Position numbers and translations under genes: made by a program | The notes under the pieces: generated by a model | What the model was told of the DNA's origin: nothing | The model's database searches: none | Seen by the model: the letters and a program-made list of their open reading frames with translations, nothing else | Assembly: GCF_000701445.1 (NCBI RefSeq) | Contig: NZ_JNIX01000014.1 | Coordinates: 87,101 to 151,100, forward strand | Length of the DNA stretch: 64,000 nucleotides | DNA from: Brevundimonas bacteroides DSM 4726 | Lineage (GTDB): Bacteria; Pseudomonadota; Alphaproteobacteria; Caulobacterales; Caulobacteraceae | Direction: 5' to 3' | Shown here: piece by piece, positions 35,067 through 45,950 of the stretch | Position numbering within the stretch: position 1 is the first letter of the stretch | Layout of the letters: each line of letters begins with the position of its first letter

Positions 35067-35801
35067 CTACGCCTGGCGGGCGAGCGCGGCCTCTACGGCC
35101 TCGCGCTGGAGCGTGAACAGGTGGCCACAGCCCAGCTCCGCCAGCTCGAACAGGCGGTCGAATTCGGGTCGCGAGAAGCCGCGCTTCTCGCCGGTGGCCT
35201 GGATCTCGACGATGGATCCCGAGCCGGTCAGGACGAAGTTGCCGTCGGCCTCGGCCTGGCTGTCTTCCTCGTAGTCGAGGTCGAGCACCGGGGTGTCGGC
35301 GAAGACGCCGCACGAGATGGCCGCGACCTGATCGAGCACCGGATCGACCTTCAGCACGCCCTCGTTCCTGAGATACCCCAGCGCCGAGGCCACGGCGACC
35401 CAGGCCCCGGTGATCGAGGCCGTGCGGGTGCCGCCGTCGGCCTGGATGACGTCGCAGTCCACCAGCACCTGACGCTCGCCCAGGGCCTTCAGGTCGACGA
35501 CGGCGCGCAGGCTGCGGCCGATCAGGCGCTGGATCTCCTGGGTCCGGCCCGACTGTTTCCCGGCGGCGGCTTCGCGCCGGCCGCGGGTGTGGGTGGCGCG
35601 GGGCAGCATGCCGTACTCGGCCGTGACCCAGCCGGCGCCCTTGCCGCGCATCCAGCCCGGCACATTCTCCTCGACGGAAGCCGTGACCAGCACCTTGGTG
35701 TGGCCGAACGAGACCAGGCAGGAGCCCTCGGCGTAGCGGTTGACGCCGGTCTCCAGGGTCACGGCGCGGAGCTGGTCGGGGGTGCGGTCGGAGGGGCGCA
35801 T
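35067..35801 (-). CDS. rph: Ribonuclease PH
   Basis: RNase PH trims the 3' ends of tRNA precursors phosphorolytically. The 244-residue product from ATG 35801 has the family segments [47 protein letters not shown] and [14 protein letters not shown]. An upstream in-frame start (35837) would add residues without similarity and is not chosen. It is divergent from the GNAT-hrcA-grpE operon with only 52 bases between the two starts. Confidence 0.96.
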   Translation of the reverse strand: MRPSDRTPDQLRAVTLETGVNRYAEGSCLVSFGHTKVLVTASVEENVPGWMRGKGAGWVTAEYGMLPRATHTRGRREAAAGKQSGRTQEIQRLIGRSLRAVVDLKALGERQVLVDCDVIQADGGTRTASITGAWVAVASALGYLRNEGVLKVDPVLDQVAAISCGVFADTPVLDLDYEEDSQAEADGNFVLTGSGSIVEIQATGEKRGFSRPEFDRLFELAELGCGHLFTLQREAVEAALARQA

Positions 35802-35853
35802 GATCGGGTCTCGGAGGCGTTGCGGAACGGGCCGCACCGCTTATCCTGAAACC

Positions 35854-36426
35854 ATGAGCCTGTATGCCCCCGAACGTCAGGCGAGCCCGCCCGCAGCGCC
35901 GGCGGTGAGCCTGAGACCCGCCACGGTCGCCGACGCCGCCACCCTGGCCGCCTGGGACCTGGAGCCGCACGTCATCGCCTGCTCCAGCGACGACCCCCTG
36001 GCCGAGGTCGCCTTCGACGGCATCGACTGGACCGACGAGCTGACCAACTCGGCCTACGAACTGACCTACGTCATCGCCGAGGTCGAGGGCCGTCCGGTCG
36101 GCGTCATGGCCGTCTGCGACCCGCATACCGAACCCAGCCATTACTGGGGCGAGATCGAGCCGGACCTGCGCGCCATCGACATCTGGATCGGGCCGAGGGA
36201 GTGGCTGGGGCGCGGCGTGGGCACGTCCATGATGACCCAGATGATCGACCGCTGTTTCGCCGAGCCCCAGGTCAAGGCCATCGTTATCGATCCGCTAGCG
36301 TCCAACACCGCCGCGATCCGCTTCTATCAGCGCCTGGGATTCGTTCCGGAAGGCCGGCGCATGTTCGAGGACGACGACTGCCTGGTGCATCGGCTCTCGC
36401 GGGTCGACTGGGAGGCGCGCGCATGA
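35854..36426 (+). CDS. GNAT N-acetyltransferase (aminoglycoside 6'-acetyltransferase-like)
   Basis: The 190-residue protein from ATG 35854 has a GNAT fold with [18 protein letters not shown] at the start, [19 protein letters not shown] (acetyl-CoA binding loop) and [23 protein letters not shown]. The arrangement resembles AAC(6')-Ib-like and RimJ-like acetyltransferases. Resistance is not implied: in related genomes a similar gene sits beside hrcA as a housekeeping member, as I recall. Its stop overlaps the ATG of hrcA by 4 bases, so it is in the hrcA-grpE operon. Confidence 0.82.
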   Translation: MSLYAPERQASPPAAPAVSLRPATVADAATLAAWDLEPHVIACSSDDPLAEVAFDGIDWTDELTNSAYELTYVIAEVEGRPVGVMAVCDPHTEPSHYWGEIEPDLRAIDIWIGPREWLGRGVGTSMMTQMIDRCFAEPQVKAIVIDPLASNTAAIRFYQRLGFVPEGRRMFEDDDCLVHRLSRVDWEARA

Positions 36427-37493
36427 CCTTCCTGCATCCCTCTCCCGGCCTGCCCGCGCTGGACCAGCGGGCGCGCGACATCTTCCGCAGCATCGTCGAG
36501 ACCTATCTGGAAACCGGCGAACCCGTCGGTTCGCGCACCGTCTCGCGCGGAGGCGTGGCGCTGTCGCCGGCCTCGATCCGCAACACCATGCAGGACCTGA
36601 CGCTGGCCGGGCTGCTTGCGGCCCCCCACACCTCGGCCGGGCGCATCCCGACCCATGCGGGTCTGCGCCTGTTCGTCGATGGCTTGCTGGAGATCGGCGA
36701 CATCGGCGCGGACGAGCGGCGCGAGATCGACGCGCGTCTGGCCGGGCGGGGACGCGGCTTCGACGAGGCGCTGAACGAGGCCTCGGCCCTGCTCAGCGGG
36801 CTGGCGGGCGGGGCGGGTATCGTCGCCAGTCCGGTCCGGGACGCGGGCGTCAAGCATGTGGAGTTCGTGGCGCTCGGCTCGGGCCAGGCCCTGGCCGTGC
36901 TGGTCGCCGACGACGGCACGGTCGAGAACCGGCTGATGACGCTGGCCGCCGGTGTCACGCCCTCGACCTTGCAGGAGGCGTCCAACTTCCTGAACGCCCG
37001 GCTCAAGGGTCGGCCCCTGTCCGAGGCCCGTCAGGAGATGCGCGGCGAACTGGACGCGGCGAAGAAGGAACTGGACGCCGCCGCCGCCCGTCTGGTCGAA
37101 GAAGGACTGGCGGCCTGGTCCGGCGGAGGCGACCGCGACCGCTCCCTGATCGTGCGCGGCCGGGCCAATCTGCTGGCGGACGCGGGCGCGGTCGAGGATC
37201 TGGAGCGGGTGCGGGTCCTGTTCGACGACCTGGAGCAGAAGGAGCAGCTGATCGGCCTGCTCGACGGCGTCACGACGGCTCAGGGCGTGCGCATCTTCAT
37301 CGGGGCGGAGACGCGGCTGTTTTCGCTTTCGGGTTCCGCTGTCGTCGCGGCGCCCTATATGACGGGCCGCCAGCGGGTTCTGGGCGCCATCGGCGTGATC
37401 GGGCCCGCGCGACTGAACTATGCCCGCATCATCCCGTTGGTGGACTACACCGCCCGGGTGCTGGGGCGCATCCTGGACGGACAAGAGACGTGA
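36423..37493 (+). CDS. hrcA: Heat-inducible transcription repressor HrcA
   Basis: HrcA binds CIRCE operators (mostly at groESL) and its activity depends on GroEL. The 356-residue protein from ATG 36423 has the N-terminal winged helix ([56 protein letters not shown]) and the C-terminal GAF-like dimerisation domain. The start overlaps the preceding GNAT gene and the stop overlaps grpE (GTGA). I found no CIRCE element in this window, so its targets lie elsewhere. Confidence 0.95.
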   Translation: MTFLHPSPGLPALDQRARDIFRSIVETYLETGEPVGSRTVSRGGVALSPASIRNTMQDLTLAGLLAAPHTSAGRIPTHAGLRLFVDGLLEIGDIGADERREIDARLAGRGRGFDEALNEASALLSGLAGGAGIVASPVRDAGVKHVEFVALGSGQALAVLVADDGTVENRLMTLAAGVTPSTLQEASNFLNARLKGRPLSEARQEMRGELDAAKKELDAAAARLVEEGLAAWSGGGDRDRSLIVRGRANLLADAGAVEDLERVRVLFDDLEQKEQLIGLLDGVTTAQGVRIFIGAETRLFSLSGSAVVAAPYMTGRQRVLGAIGVIGPARLNYARIIPLVDYTARVLGRILDGQET

Positions 37494-38134
37494 CCGATAC
37501 GACCAACCCCGACGCCGGCCCCTCCGCCCTGGACGAGGCCATCGCCAACGCCGAGGCGGGTCTCGACGCCGCGCCGCTCGCGTCGGACGCTGGCGGCCTG
37601 TCGACGGTGGACGCCCTGATCGCCGAGCGCGACCAGTGGAAGGACCGCGCCATGCGCGCCGCCGCCGACGCCGACAACACCCGCCGGCGCGCCGAGACCC
37701 AGATGAACGACGCCCGCGCCTACGCCATCCAGCGCTTCGCCAAGGACCTGCTGGGCGTGGCCGACAATCTGGAGCGCGCGCTCCAGGCCGCGCCGAAGGA
37801 CGCCGACAGCCAGGCGGCCGGGCTGATCACCGGTCTGGAGCTGACGCAGAAGTCGCTGCTTCAGGCCTTCGAGGCCAATGGGCTCAAGCGCGTGGCCCCG
37901 GGTCTGGGCGACGCCTTCGACCCCCACCTGCATCAGGCCATGATCGAGCAGCCGTCGACCGAGGCACCCGGCGGAACCGTCGTCCAGACCATGCAGGCGG
38001 GCTACGAGTTGTTCGGGCGCACCGTGCGCCCGGCCATGGTCATCGTCGCCGCCAAGGGCTCGGGCCCGCAGGCGCAGAACCCCTACGGCGCGACAGCAGG
38101 CGCGAACGGCGGAGTCTTCGACGGCAAGGCCTGA
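37490..38134 (+). CDS. grpE: Nucleotide exchange factor GrpE
   Basis: GrpE releases ADP from DnaK. The 214-residue protein has an acidic, disordered N-terminus (to about 45), a long coiled-coil helix (about 45-105, with [19 protein letters not shown] and [21 protein letters not shown]) and the beta domain (about 135-190, with [17 protein letters not shown] and [21 protein letters not shown]). It starts at GTG 37490 inside the hrcA stop. dnaK lies 1.5 kb downstream on the same strand behind its own heat-shock promoter. Confidence 0.95.
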   Translation: MTDTTNPDAGPSALDEAIANAEAGLDAAPLASDAGGLSTVDALIAERDQWKDRAMRAAADADNTRRRAETQMNDARAYAIQRFAKDLLGVADNLERALQAAPKDADSQAAGLITGLELTQKSLLQAFEANGLKRVAPGLGDAFDPHLHQAMIEQPSTEAPGGTVVQTMQAGYELFGRTVRPAMVIVAAKGSGPQAQNPYGATAGANGGVFDGKA

Positions 38135-38143
38135 TGCGCCTGC

Positions 38144-38746
38144 TCAGCCCGCGCGTCTGAGCGTCAGGTTGATTCGGCCCCCGCCCGGGATCAGCGACGA
38201 TGATCCGCCCAGGATGCGGTCGATCCCGTGCCGCGCCAGCCGAGCTGGCCCGGTCAGGGCGCAGACGTCGCCCGACGCCAGTTTCAGCGTCCGGGTGCGC
38301 CCCCCGTCGGCGGGGCCGATGCGGAACACCGCCGTGTCGCCCAGCGAGACCGACACCACGGGCTGGGTCAGATCGGCCTCATCGCGATCCTGATGCAGCC
38401 CCATGCGGGCGTCGGCGTCGTAGAGGTTCACCAGACAGGCGTCCGGCGGCGGCGCGCCGGTCAGCTCGGCCCACAATGACAGCAGCGACGCCGGGATCGG
38501 CGGCCATGGGCGACCGGTCTCCGGGTGCGTCGGCTGGTAACGATAGCCGGCGCGATCGGACATCCAGCCCAGAGGCCCCATGTTGGTCATCCGCACCGAG
38601 AACGGCCGACCGCCGGGCGTGACCGGCCGATACGGTGGGGCCTCGGCCGTCGCAGCCTCGACCTCGGCGAGCATCGCGGCCTGGGCGGCGACTTCGAGGC
38701 GGCCCGGCCAGTACAGAAACCCCGGCAGATCAGGGAAAGGAGTCAT
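38144..38746 (-). CDS. alkB: AlkB-type 2-oxoglutarate/Fe(II) DNA/RNA repair dioxygenase
   Basis: AlkB removes methyl groups from 1-methyladenine and 3-methylcytosine by oxidative demethylation. The 200-residue product from the ATG at 38746 has the iron-binding His118 and Asp120 (LHQDRDE) and His173 (ARHGIDRIL), and the 2-oxoglutarate-binding Arg191 in GGRINLTLRR. The frame runs further upstream only through tandem repeats, so this ATG, which lies inside the first repeat unit, is preferred. Because of the repeat, the normal promoter region is displaced or rebuilt. It is convergent with grpE, with 9 bases between the stops. Confidence 0.88.
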   Translation of the reverse strand: MTPFPDLPGFLYWPGRLEVAAQAAMLAEVEAATAEAPPYRPVTPGGRPFSVRMTNMGPLGWMSDRAGYRYQPTHPETGRPWPPIPASLLSLWAELTGAPPPDACLVNLYDADARMGLHQDRDEADLTQPVVSVSLGDTAVFRIGPADGGRTRTLKLASGDVCALTGPARLARHGIDRILGGSSSLIPGGGRINLTLRRAG

Positions 38747-38905
38747 CCGGCTCAAGTAGCGAGCGACCGCGTCGCGAGCGATAGCCGGGCCCCAACCTGC
38801 GTCATCCGGCTCAAGTAGCGAGCGACCGCGTTGCGAGCGATAGCCGGGCCCCAACCTGCGTCATCCGGCTCAAGTAGCGAGCGACCGCGTTGCGAGCGAT
38901 AGCCG
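38742..38905. repeat. 59-bp tandem repeat, 2.8 units, over the alkB start
   Basis: Units begin at 38742, 38801 and 38860, giving a period of 59 bases; the third ends at about 38905. The first two units differ at essentially one base (GTCGC versus GTTGC in the stem) and the third matches the second. Each unit contains GTCATCC, whose CAT is the alkB start codon in unit 1, and one minus-strand copy of the dispersed palindromic repeat (38751-38787, 38810-38846, 38869-38905; stem GCGAC/GTCGC or GCGAC/GTTGC). The unit length is not a multiple of three. Confidence 0.9.
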
Positions 38906-38908
38906 CAG

Positions 38909-39313
38909 CTATCTCGTGAAATAGTAGTCCGCGATCTGGCAGCTGTTGATCCCGCCGCGCTCCAGCGTCTCGCCGGTGTCGAACCGGGCACGCAACGCGT
39001 ATCGGCAGGCCCCGGTGCCGTCATCGATGGCCACCACCACGCTGCGACCGGCTGCCAGACCGCTCGACCTGAGCAGGTCGCTGGTCCACCCCGAGCCGGA
39101 CGAGGCCTGTAAGGCCACGATCGTCAGGCCGGTCTGGTTGTGGACGCGGACACTCCTGTTGTTGCCATCGCGCGACTGAATGGCGGCGATGCGTGTGATC
39201 GTCCCGTGACGCGCCTTGGGTTCAGCCTGACTGGAGGATGCCGCGGCCCATCCCGCCCCGAGGAGGGAGAAGGCCAGGGTCAGGCTCAGGGACCGTCGCG
39301 AAATCAGGGGCAT
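38909..39313 (-). CDS. Exported protein of unknown function
   Basis: I do not recognise a family. The 134-residue product from ATG 39313 starts with a Sec signal peptide (RRSLSLTLAFSLLGAGWAAA, cleavage near residue 26) and has a mature part of about 105 residues with two cysteines (GACRYALRA and NSCQIADYY), plausibly a disulfide. The frame extends to 39544, but that would bury the signal peptide, so the short form is chosen. It is divergent from dnaK and ends just before the tandem repeat of alkB. Confidence 0.7.
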   Translation of the reverse strand: MPLISRRSLSLTLAFSLLGAGWAAASSSQAEPKARHGTITRIAAIQSRDGNNRSVRVHNQTGLTIVALQASSGSGWTSDLLRSSGLAAGRSVVVAIDDGTGACRYALRARFDTGETLERGGINSCQIADYYFTR

Positions 39314-39420
39314 GGTGGGCAAACCTTCGCGGCCCGATGGGTCGCCGCTGAAGACATTGTGCCGCAGGGCCGCCCTCGTCACCACTGACCGCTCCTGACT
39401 GGCCTTGATTCGGCGCCAAG

Positions 39421-39450
39421 CCCTTGCGGCGGATCGGGACTTTCCCATAT
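39421..39450 (+). promoter_or_regulatory. Sigma-32 (RpoH) type promoter for dnaK-dnaJ
   Basis: CCCTTGCGG at 39421-39429 matches the -35 consensus (CTTGAAA type) and TCCCATAT at 39443-39450 matches the -10 consensus (CCCCATNT), with 13 bases between CTTGCGG and TCCCAT, as expected for RpoH. Transcription would start near 39458, giving a leader of about 165 bases before dnaK. A bulged stem around 39481-39507 (TGGGGTT... with CGGAACCCA) lies in the leader. The rest of the 39314-39621 gap shows nothing else clear. Confidence 0.7.
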
Positions 39451-39621
39451 GCCGCTCAGCCCGGAAGACCCCGCCGATCGTGGGGTTTCCCGGAAAAACG
39501 GAACCCAACCTGCCGTCGCCTGCGTCCCCGCAGGACCGGCGCAAACAAAACGGGGGCGGTCACGCGCGGCGCTTTACGATAAGGCCGCCGCATCGCCCGC
39601 CAGACGGAGAACACCAGGCTC

Positions 39622-41517
<1,896 letters not shown>

Positions 41518-41525
41518 CGGAAATC

Positions 41526-41567
41526 CTCCCCCGCGCAGCGGGGGAGGGGGACCAGCCGAAGGCTGGT
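41526..41567. repeat. GC-rich hairpin pair between dnaK and dnaJ
   Basis: CTCCCCCGC (41526-41534) pairs with GCGGGGGAG (41538-41546) around GCA, and ACCAGCC (41551-41557) pairs with GGCTGGT (41561-41567) around GAA. Further on, GGTCCCCCTC (about 41625-41634) is complementary to GAGGGGGACC (41545-41553 region), so a larger cruciform is also possible. Elements of this kind recur between genes in Caulobacterales, as I recall. No T-run follows the first stem, so it is not a classic terminator. Confidence 0.65.
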
Positions 41568-41770
41568 GGAAGGGGCGGCCCCAGACACGCTGTGCGTGGT
41601 CGCCTCCTCCACCGCTCCCTCGGTCCCCCTCGCCCGTTCGCTGCGCTCCGGGTGAGGATCAACTTGCATCATCTGCCCCAGCGCCCATGTCTCGGGCGTC
41701 GGCCATCCGCCAATCGCCCGTCAGAGGTGGCAACGGATCGTCAGGGGTTGGGCTTTAAGGACATCGGCGC

Positions 41771-42955
41771 ATGGCGCGGGATTACTATGATGTGCTGGGG
41801 GTCGACCGGGGGGTCGATGCCGCTGGCCTGAAATCCGCCTATCGCAAGCTGGCGATGGAGCATCACCCGGACCGCAACGGCGGCTCCGAGGAATCCATGG
41901 CGAAGTTCAAGGAGATCTCGGAGGCCTATTCGGTCCTGTCCGACGATCAGAAGCGCGCCGCCTATGACCGCTTCGGTCATGCGGGCGTGAACGGACAGGG
42001 CGGCGGCTTTGGCGGTCAGCAGGGCTTTCACGACGTCAACGACATCTTCGCCCAGGTCTTTGGCGACGCCTTCGGCGACGTGTTCGGCGGTCGGCGCCAG
42101 TCGACCGGCCCGCGTCGCGGCTCGGACCTGCGCTTCGACCTCGAGATCACGCTGGAGCAGGCCTATCAGGGCGCCGAGGTCGAGATCGCGGTGCCCACCA
42201 CCGTCGCCTGCGAGACCTGCACCGGCTCGGGCGCCAAGCCTGGGGCCAAGCCGTCCACCTGCGGCACCTGCAACGGCGCGGGCCGCATCCGCCAGGCGAA
42301 CGGTTTCTTCCAGATGGAGCGGACCTGCCCGTCCTGCGGCGGCGCCGGACAGCGCCTGGCCCAGGCCGACGTCTGCACCACCTGTCACGGCCACGGCCAG
42401 GTGCGCAAGACCCGGAAACTCGCCTTGAAGGTGCCGGCGGGCGTCGACGACGGCTCGCGCATCCGCCTGTCGGGCGAGGGCGACGCCGGCCAGCGCGGCG
42501 GACCGCGCGGCGACCTCTATGTCTTCCTGTCTGTCGCGCCCCACGACCTGTTCGAGCGGGACAACCTCGACCTTCTCGTCACCGTGCCCGTGCCCATGAC
42601 GGTCGCGGCGCTGGGCGGCGAGATCGAGGCGCCCTGCCTGGTCTCCAGCGCCTGCGACGGCCAGTGCAAGGCCCCGGTCAGCGTCCCTGCGGGGGCCCAG
42701 ACTGGCAAGACAGTCCGCATCAAGGGCAAGGGCATGCCGCACCTCAACGGCCGCCAGCGCGGCGATCTGGTGGTCGAGCTGTTCGTCGAGACCCCTACCG
42801 ACCTGACGCCCCGTCAGAAGGAGCTGATGCAGGAGCTGGCCGCCTCCTTCGGCGAGGACCAGAGCCCCCGGAACTCCTCCTTCGCCGGCAAGGCCAAGCG
42901 GTTCTGGGCCGACATCCTGGGGGCCGACGAGCCCCGCCGTGAAAGCGCCCAGTGA
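41771..42955 (+). CDS. dnaJ: Chaperone DnaJ (type I Hsp40)
   Basis: DnaJ delivers clients to DnaK and stimulates its ATPase. The 394-residue protein has the J domain with HPD at residues 32-34, a short Gly/Phe-rich region (about 75-110), four zinc-binding CxxCxGxG repeats (CETCTGSG, CGTCNGAG, CPSCGGAG, CTTCHGHG) and the C-terminal substrate-binding domain. All eight cysteines of the type I class are present. Its end overlaps the possible GTG start of dapB at 42939. Confidence 0.97.
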   Translation: MARDYYDVLGVDRGVDAAGLKSAYRKLAMEHHPDRNGGSEESMAKFKEISEAYSVLSDDQKRAAYDRFGHAGVNGQGGGFGGQQGFHDVNDIFAQVFGDAFGDVFGGRRQSTGPRRGSDLRFDLEITLEQAYQGAEVEIAVPTTVACETCTGSGAKPGAKPSTCGTCNGAGRIRQANGFFQMERTCPSCGGAGQRLAQADVCTTCHGHGQVRKTRKLALKVPAGVDDGSRIRLSGEGDAGQRGGPRGDLYVFLSVAPHDLFERDNLDLLVTVPVPMTVAALGGEIEAPCLVSSACDGQCKAPVSVPAGAQTGKTVRIKGKGMPHLNGRQRGDLVVELFVETPTDLTPRQKELMQELAASFGEDQSPRNSSFAGKAKRFWADILGADEPRRESAQ

Positions 42956-43733
42956 GGGCGAGCAGGGCCGGGGGGCCTCGGACTTGAGCGACATCTTCCA
43001 CGTCGGCATCTCGGGCGCGCGCGGCCGCATGGGCCGGGCCGTCAGCCAGGTCCTGGACGCTCGCGACGACGTCATGGTCGCCGCCCGCTTCGACTGGGGC
43101 GAGACTCCCGATCTGTCGCTGTGCGACGTCGTCATCGACTTCTCGACGGCCGAGGCCTCTGTCGCCCTGGCCCAGTCGTCGGCGGAACGCGGCGGCCCGG
43201 CCTTGGTGATCGGCTCCACCGGCCTCTCGCCCGAGCAGGACGCCGAGATCCTCAAGGCCGCCGAGCGCGTCGCCATCGTCCGCAGCGGCAACTTCTCTCT
43301 GGGCGTCAACATATTGATCGGCCTGGTCGAACACGCCGCCCAGCGGCTGGACGCGCGCGACTGGGACATCGAGATCACCGAGGCTCATCACCGGAAAAAG
43401 GTCGACGCTCCCTCCGGCACCGCGCTGATGCTGGGCGAAGCCGCCGCCTCGGGCCGGGGCCATGACCTGTCCACGCTGCGCACGTCCCCCTACGACGGCG
43501 TCGGCGAGGCGCGCGAGACGGGCAAGATCGGCTTCTCCTCCATTCGCGCGGGCGGCATCGTCGGCGAACACACCGTGCTGTTCGCCTCCGAGGACGAGGT
43601 CGTGACGCTCAGTCACTCCGCCATCGACCGCAGCCTGTTCGCCCGCGGCGCGGTGGCTGCCGCCGCCTGGGTCCGCAACCGCCGCCCTGGCCTCTACGAC
43701 ATGCAGGACGTGCTGGGGTTCCGGCAGGCGTAA
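42939..43733 (+). CDS. dapB: 4-hydroxy-tetrahydrodipicolinate reductase
   Basis: DapB makes tetrahydrodipicolinate in lysine and meso-diaminopimelate synthesis. The protein has the Rossmann segment GISGARGRMGRAVSQVL, the substrate-binding EITEAHHRKKVDAPSGTAL with the catalytic His pair and Lys, and a C-terminal HTVLFASEDEVVTLSHSA. The GTG at 42939 gives 264 residues and overlaps dnaJ by 17 bases; the TTG at 42984 (249 residues) starts closer to the conserved fold and may be the real one. The dnaJ-dapB linkage is frequent in alphaproteobacteria. Confidence 0.95.
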   Translation: MKAPSEGEQGRGASDLSDIFHVGISGARGRMGRAVSQVLDARDDVMVAARFDWGETPDLSLCDVVIDFSTAEASVALAQSSAERGGPALVIGSTGLSPEQDAEILKAAERVAIVRSGNFSLGVNILIGLVEHAAQRLDARDWDIEITEAHHRKKVDAPSGTALMLGEAAASGRGHDLSTLRTSPYDGVGEARETGKIGFSSIRAGGIVGEHTVLFASEDEVVTLSHSAIDRSLFARGAVAAAAWVRNRRPGLYDMQDVLGFRQA

Positions 43734-43856
43734 CGTCCGATACTGACGCATTGGTCCCTTATGATGGGTCCGATGAGCAGAGCGATTGGACTCCATGCAC
43801 GACTTGGACGGCATGGACTCCTTGTACGAGATAGACCCGATCCGGCTTATCGAGGG

Positions 43857-44543
43857 TCAGAACGGACGCCGCTCGAACTCCAGGAAGATCGGATCGGTGT
43901 CGCCCAGCCGCTTGTCCTCATAGCGGGTGACGACATGGTCCTCGGGCGCGACGGTCCAGTCCGCCTTCTCCTCGGCCAGCCAGACCAGCCCCGGCGTGGC
44001 GATCAGCCGCTCCAGCGCCCAGCCGGCGTAATCCTTCCAGTCCGTGACGAACCGCAGCCGCCCGCCGGGCTTCAGAACCCGCGCGATCTCGGCCGCGAAC
44101 TCCGGCTGGATCAGCCGGCGCTTGTTGTGCCGCGCCTTGTGCCAGGGATCAGGGAAAAGGATCATGACCCGGTCCAGGCTCGTGTCCGGCAGGGCCGCGA
44201 CCACGGCGCGCGCGTCGTCGTCGTGCAGCCGGACGTTCTTCAGCCCCTGCTCGTCGATGTGCCGGAGCGCCGAGGCCACGCCGTTCAGGAACGGCTCGCA
44301 GCCGATCATCAGGGCCTGCGGATGGCGCGCCGCCTGCGCCGCCAGATGCTCGCCGCCGCCGAAGCCGATCTCCAGCCAGACCTCGGCCGCGCCGGGCATC
44401 AGGGCCGCGACGTCGATCTTGCCCTCGGCGGGCACGGGCAGGCGCACCGCCGGCATCAGGGTGTCGAACAGCGCCGCCTGACGCGGCTTGATCGGCCGCG
44501 ACTTGATGCGGCCGAAGGAACGAAGGGGAGGATGGGCGGACAT
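43857..44543 (-). CDS. trmB: tRNA (guanine-N7-)-methyltransferase
   Basis: TrmB makes m7G46 in the tRNA variable loop using S-adenosylmethionine. The 228-residue protein has the SAM-binding segment VWLEIGFGGGEHLAAQA, the DDARAVV acidic segment and the family signature ILFPDPWHKARHNKRRL. It lies 39 bases downstream of metK on the same strand, so the SAM synthetase and a SAM-using enzyme are probably in one operon. It is convergent with dapB; the 120-base gap between them holds nothing clear apart from short repeats of GGACTCC. Confidence 0.95.
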   Translation of the reverse strand: MSAHPPLRSFGRIKSRPIKPRQAALFDTLMPAVRLPVPAEGKIDVAALMPGAAEVWLEIGFGGGEHLAAQAARHPQALMIGCEPFLNGVASALRHIDEQGLKNVRLHDDDARAVVAALPDTSLDRVMILFPDPWHKARHNKRRLIQPEFAAEIARVLKPGGRLRFVTDWKDYAGWALERLIATPGLVWLAEEKADWTVAPEDHVVTRYEDKRLGDTDPIFLEFERRPF

Positions 44544-44582
44544 GGCCGCCCTCCTAGACCGGACCCGCGCCCGGGTGAAGGA

Positions 44583-45785
44583 TCAGACCAGCGCCTTGAG
44601 CTGATCCACCAGATCCACCTTCTCCCAGCCGAAGCCGCCGTCGGCATCCGGCTCGCGGCCGAAGTGGCCGTAGGCCGCCGTGCGGGCGTAGATCGGCTTG
44701 TTCAGGCCCAGGTGCTCGCGGATGGCGCGGGGCGTCGCGCCGCCGATCAGGTCCAGGATGCCGGCTTCCAGCTTGGCCTCCGTCGCGCCGTTCTTGCCCG
44801 TGCCGTGCAGGTCGACGTGGATCGACTGGGGCTTGGCCACGCCGATCGCATAGCTGATCTGGATGGTGCAGCGATCCGCCAGACCGGCTGCGACCACGTT
44901 CTTGGCCAGGTAGCGGCAGGCATAGGCCGCCGAGCGGTCCACCTTGGTCGGGTCCTTGCCCGAGAAGGCGCCGCCACCGTGGGGCGAGGCGCCGCCATAG
45001 GTGTCGACGATGATCTTGCGCCCCGTCAGTCCCGTGTCGCCGTCCGGCCCGCCGATCTCGAAGATGCCGGTCGGATTGATGTGCCAGACGGTCTGGTCGG
45101 TGATGAAGCCCTGGGGCAGGACCTCTTCCACAATCGGCTTCACAACGGCGGCGACGTCGGCCTGGCTCTTGCCCTTGGCGTGCTGGGTCGAGACGACGAT
45201 GGAGGTGGCCTCCACCGGCTTGCCGTCCTCATAGCGCAGGGTCACCTGGCTCTTGGCATCGGGCTCCAGGAGGGTGCCGCCCGCATGGCGGACCTCGGCC
45301 AGGCGCTTGAGGATGTTGTGGCTGTACTGCAGCGTCGCCGGCATCAGCTCGGGCGTCTCGTTCGAGGCATAGCCGAACATGATGCCCTGATCGCCCGCGC
45401 CCTCGTCCTTGTTGCCCGAGGCGTCGACGCCGACGGCGATGTCGACCGACTGGCCGTGCAGCCGGTTGATGAATTCAAACGTGTTCCAGTGGAACTGGTC
45501 CTGCTCGTAGCCGATGTCACGAACCGCCGCGCGCACCGCCGCCTCGATCTCGGCCTCGATGCCCGGCTCCCAGGTGTCCTTCTCCGAGTTCCAGATGCCC
45601 TGGCCCCGGATCTCGCCGGCCAGCACCACCAGGTTCGTCGTCGTCAGCGTCTCGCACGCCACCCGCGCATAGGGGTCCCTGGCCAGGAAGAGATCGACGA
45701 CGGTGTCGGAGATGCGGTCCGCGACCTTGTCGGGATGGCCCTCGGACACGCTTTCCGAGGTGAAGAGGAAGGACGAACGGGACAA
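44583..45785 (-). CDS. metK: S-adenosylmethionine synthetase
   Basis: MetK forms S-adenosylmethionine from methionine and ATP. The 400-residue protein starts [19 protein letters not shown] and contains [10 protein letters not shown] and [19 protein letters not shown], the two MAT signatures. Length is normal for the alphaproteobacterial form. A 16-base palindrome (45831-45846) lies 46 bases upstream of the ATG and is a candidate operator. It is divergent from the TonB receptor gene across about 220 bases. Confidence 0.97.
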   Translation of the reverse strand: MSRSSFLFTSESVSEGHPDKVADRISDTVVDLFLARDPYARVACETLTTTNLVVLAGEIRGQGIWNSEKDTWEPGIEAEIEAAVRAAVRDIGYEQDQFHWNTFEFINRLHGQSVDIAVGVDASGNKDEGAGDQGIMFGYASNETPELMPATLQYSHNILKRLAEVRHAGGTLLEPDAKSQVTLRYEDGKPVEATSIVVSTQHAKGKSQADVAAVVKPIVEEVLPQGFITDQTVWHINPTGIFEIGGPDGDTGLTGRKIIVDTYGGASPHGGGAFSGKDPTKVDRSAAYACRYLAKNVVAAGLADRCTIQISYAIGVAKPQSIHVDLHGTGKNGATEAKLEAGILDLIGGATPRAIREHLGLNKPIYARTAAYGHFGREPDADGGFGWEKVDLVDQLKALV

Positions 45786-45830
45786 GGTCTGGCTCCGAAG
45801 GGTCGCGCGGCCGCGCCGCGTGGGCGCGAG

Positions 45831-45846
45831 ACATATAAAGATATGT
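45831..45846. promoter_or_regulatory. Palindromic operator candidate upstream of metK
   Basis: ACATATAAAGATATGT is a perfect 6-bp inverted repeat (ACATAT / ATATGT) with a 4-base spacer, standing out as AT-rich in a GC-rich region, 46 bases before the metK ATG. Its shape fits operators of ArsR-family regulators that respond to S-adenosylhomocysteine and control methionine-cycle genes in Proteobacteria. The regulator itself is not in this window, so the match is an inference. Confidence 0.5.
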
Positions 45847-45950
45847 TTATGCGATCAAGGGAGGGCCATCGGCGGAGTTCCAGCAAGCCTGGGCGAGCCG
45901 GGACACATGATCCGGTCAACGCACCCTTTGCGACGGAATCTCAATTGGCT

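Noticed and set aside
35802..35853. CIRCE operator or sigma-32 promoter in the rph/GNAT-hrcA divergent region
   Set aside because: The 52-base gap lacks the TTAGCACTC inverted repeat and has no convincing CTTGAAA and CCCCAT pair at the right spacing.
35854..36426. Aminoglycoside resistance gene
   Set aside because: The fold resembles AAC(6') enzymes, but the gene sits in the hrcA-grpE operon with normal base composition, so a chromosomal housekeeping acetyltransferase is more likely.
38742..38905. The 59-bp repeats as a CRISPR array
   Set aside because: Only 2.8 units exist, they are directly adjacent with no unique spacers, and no cas genes are nearby.
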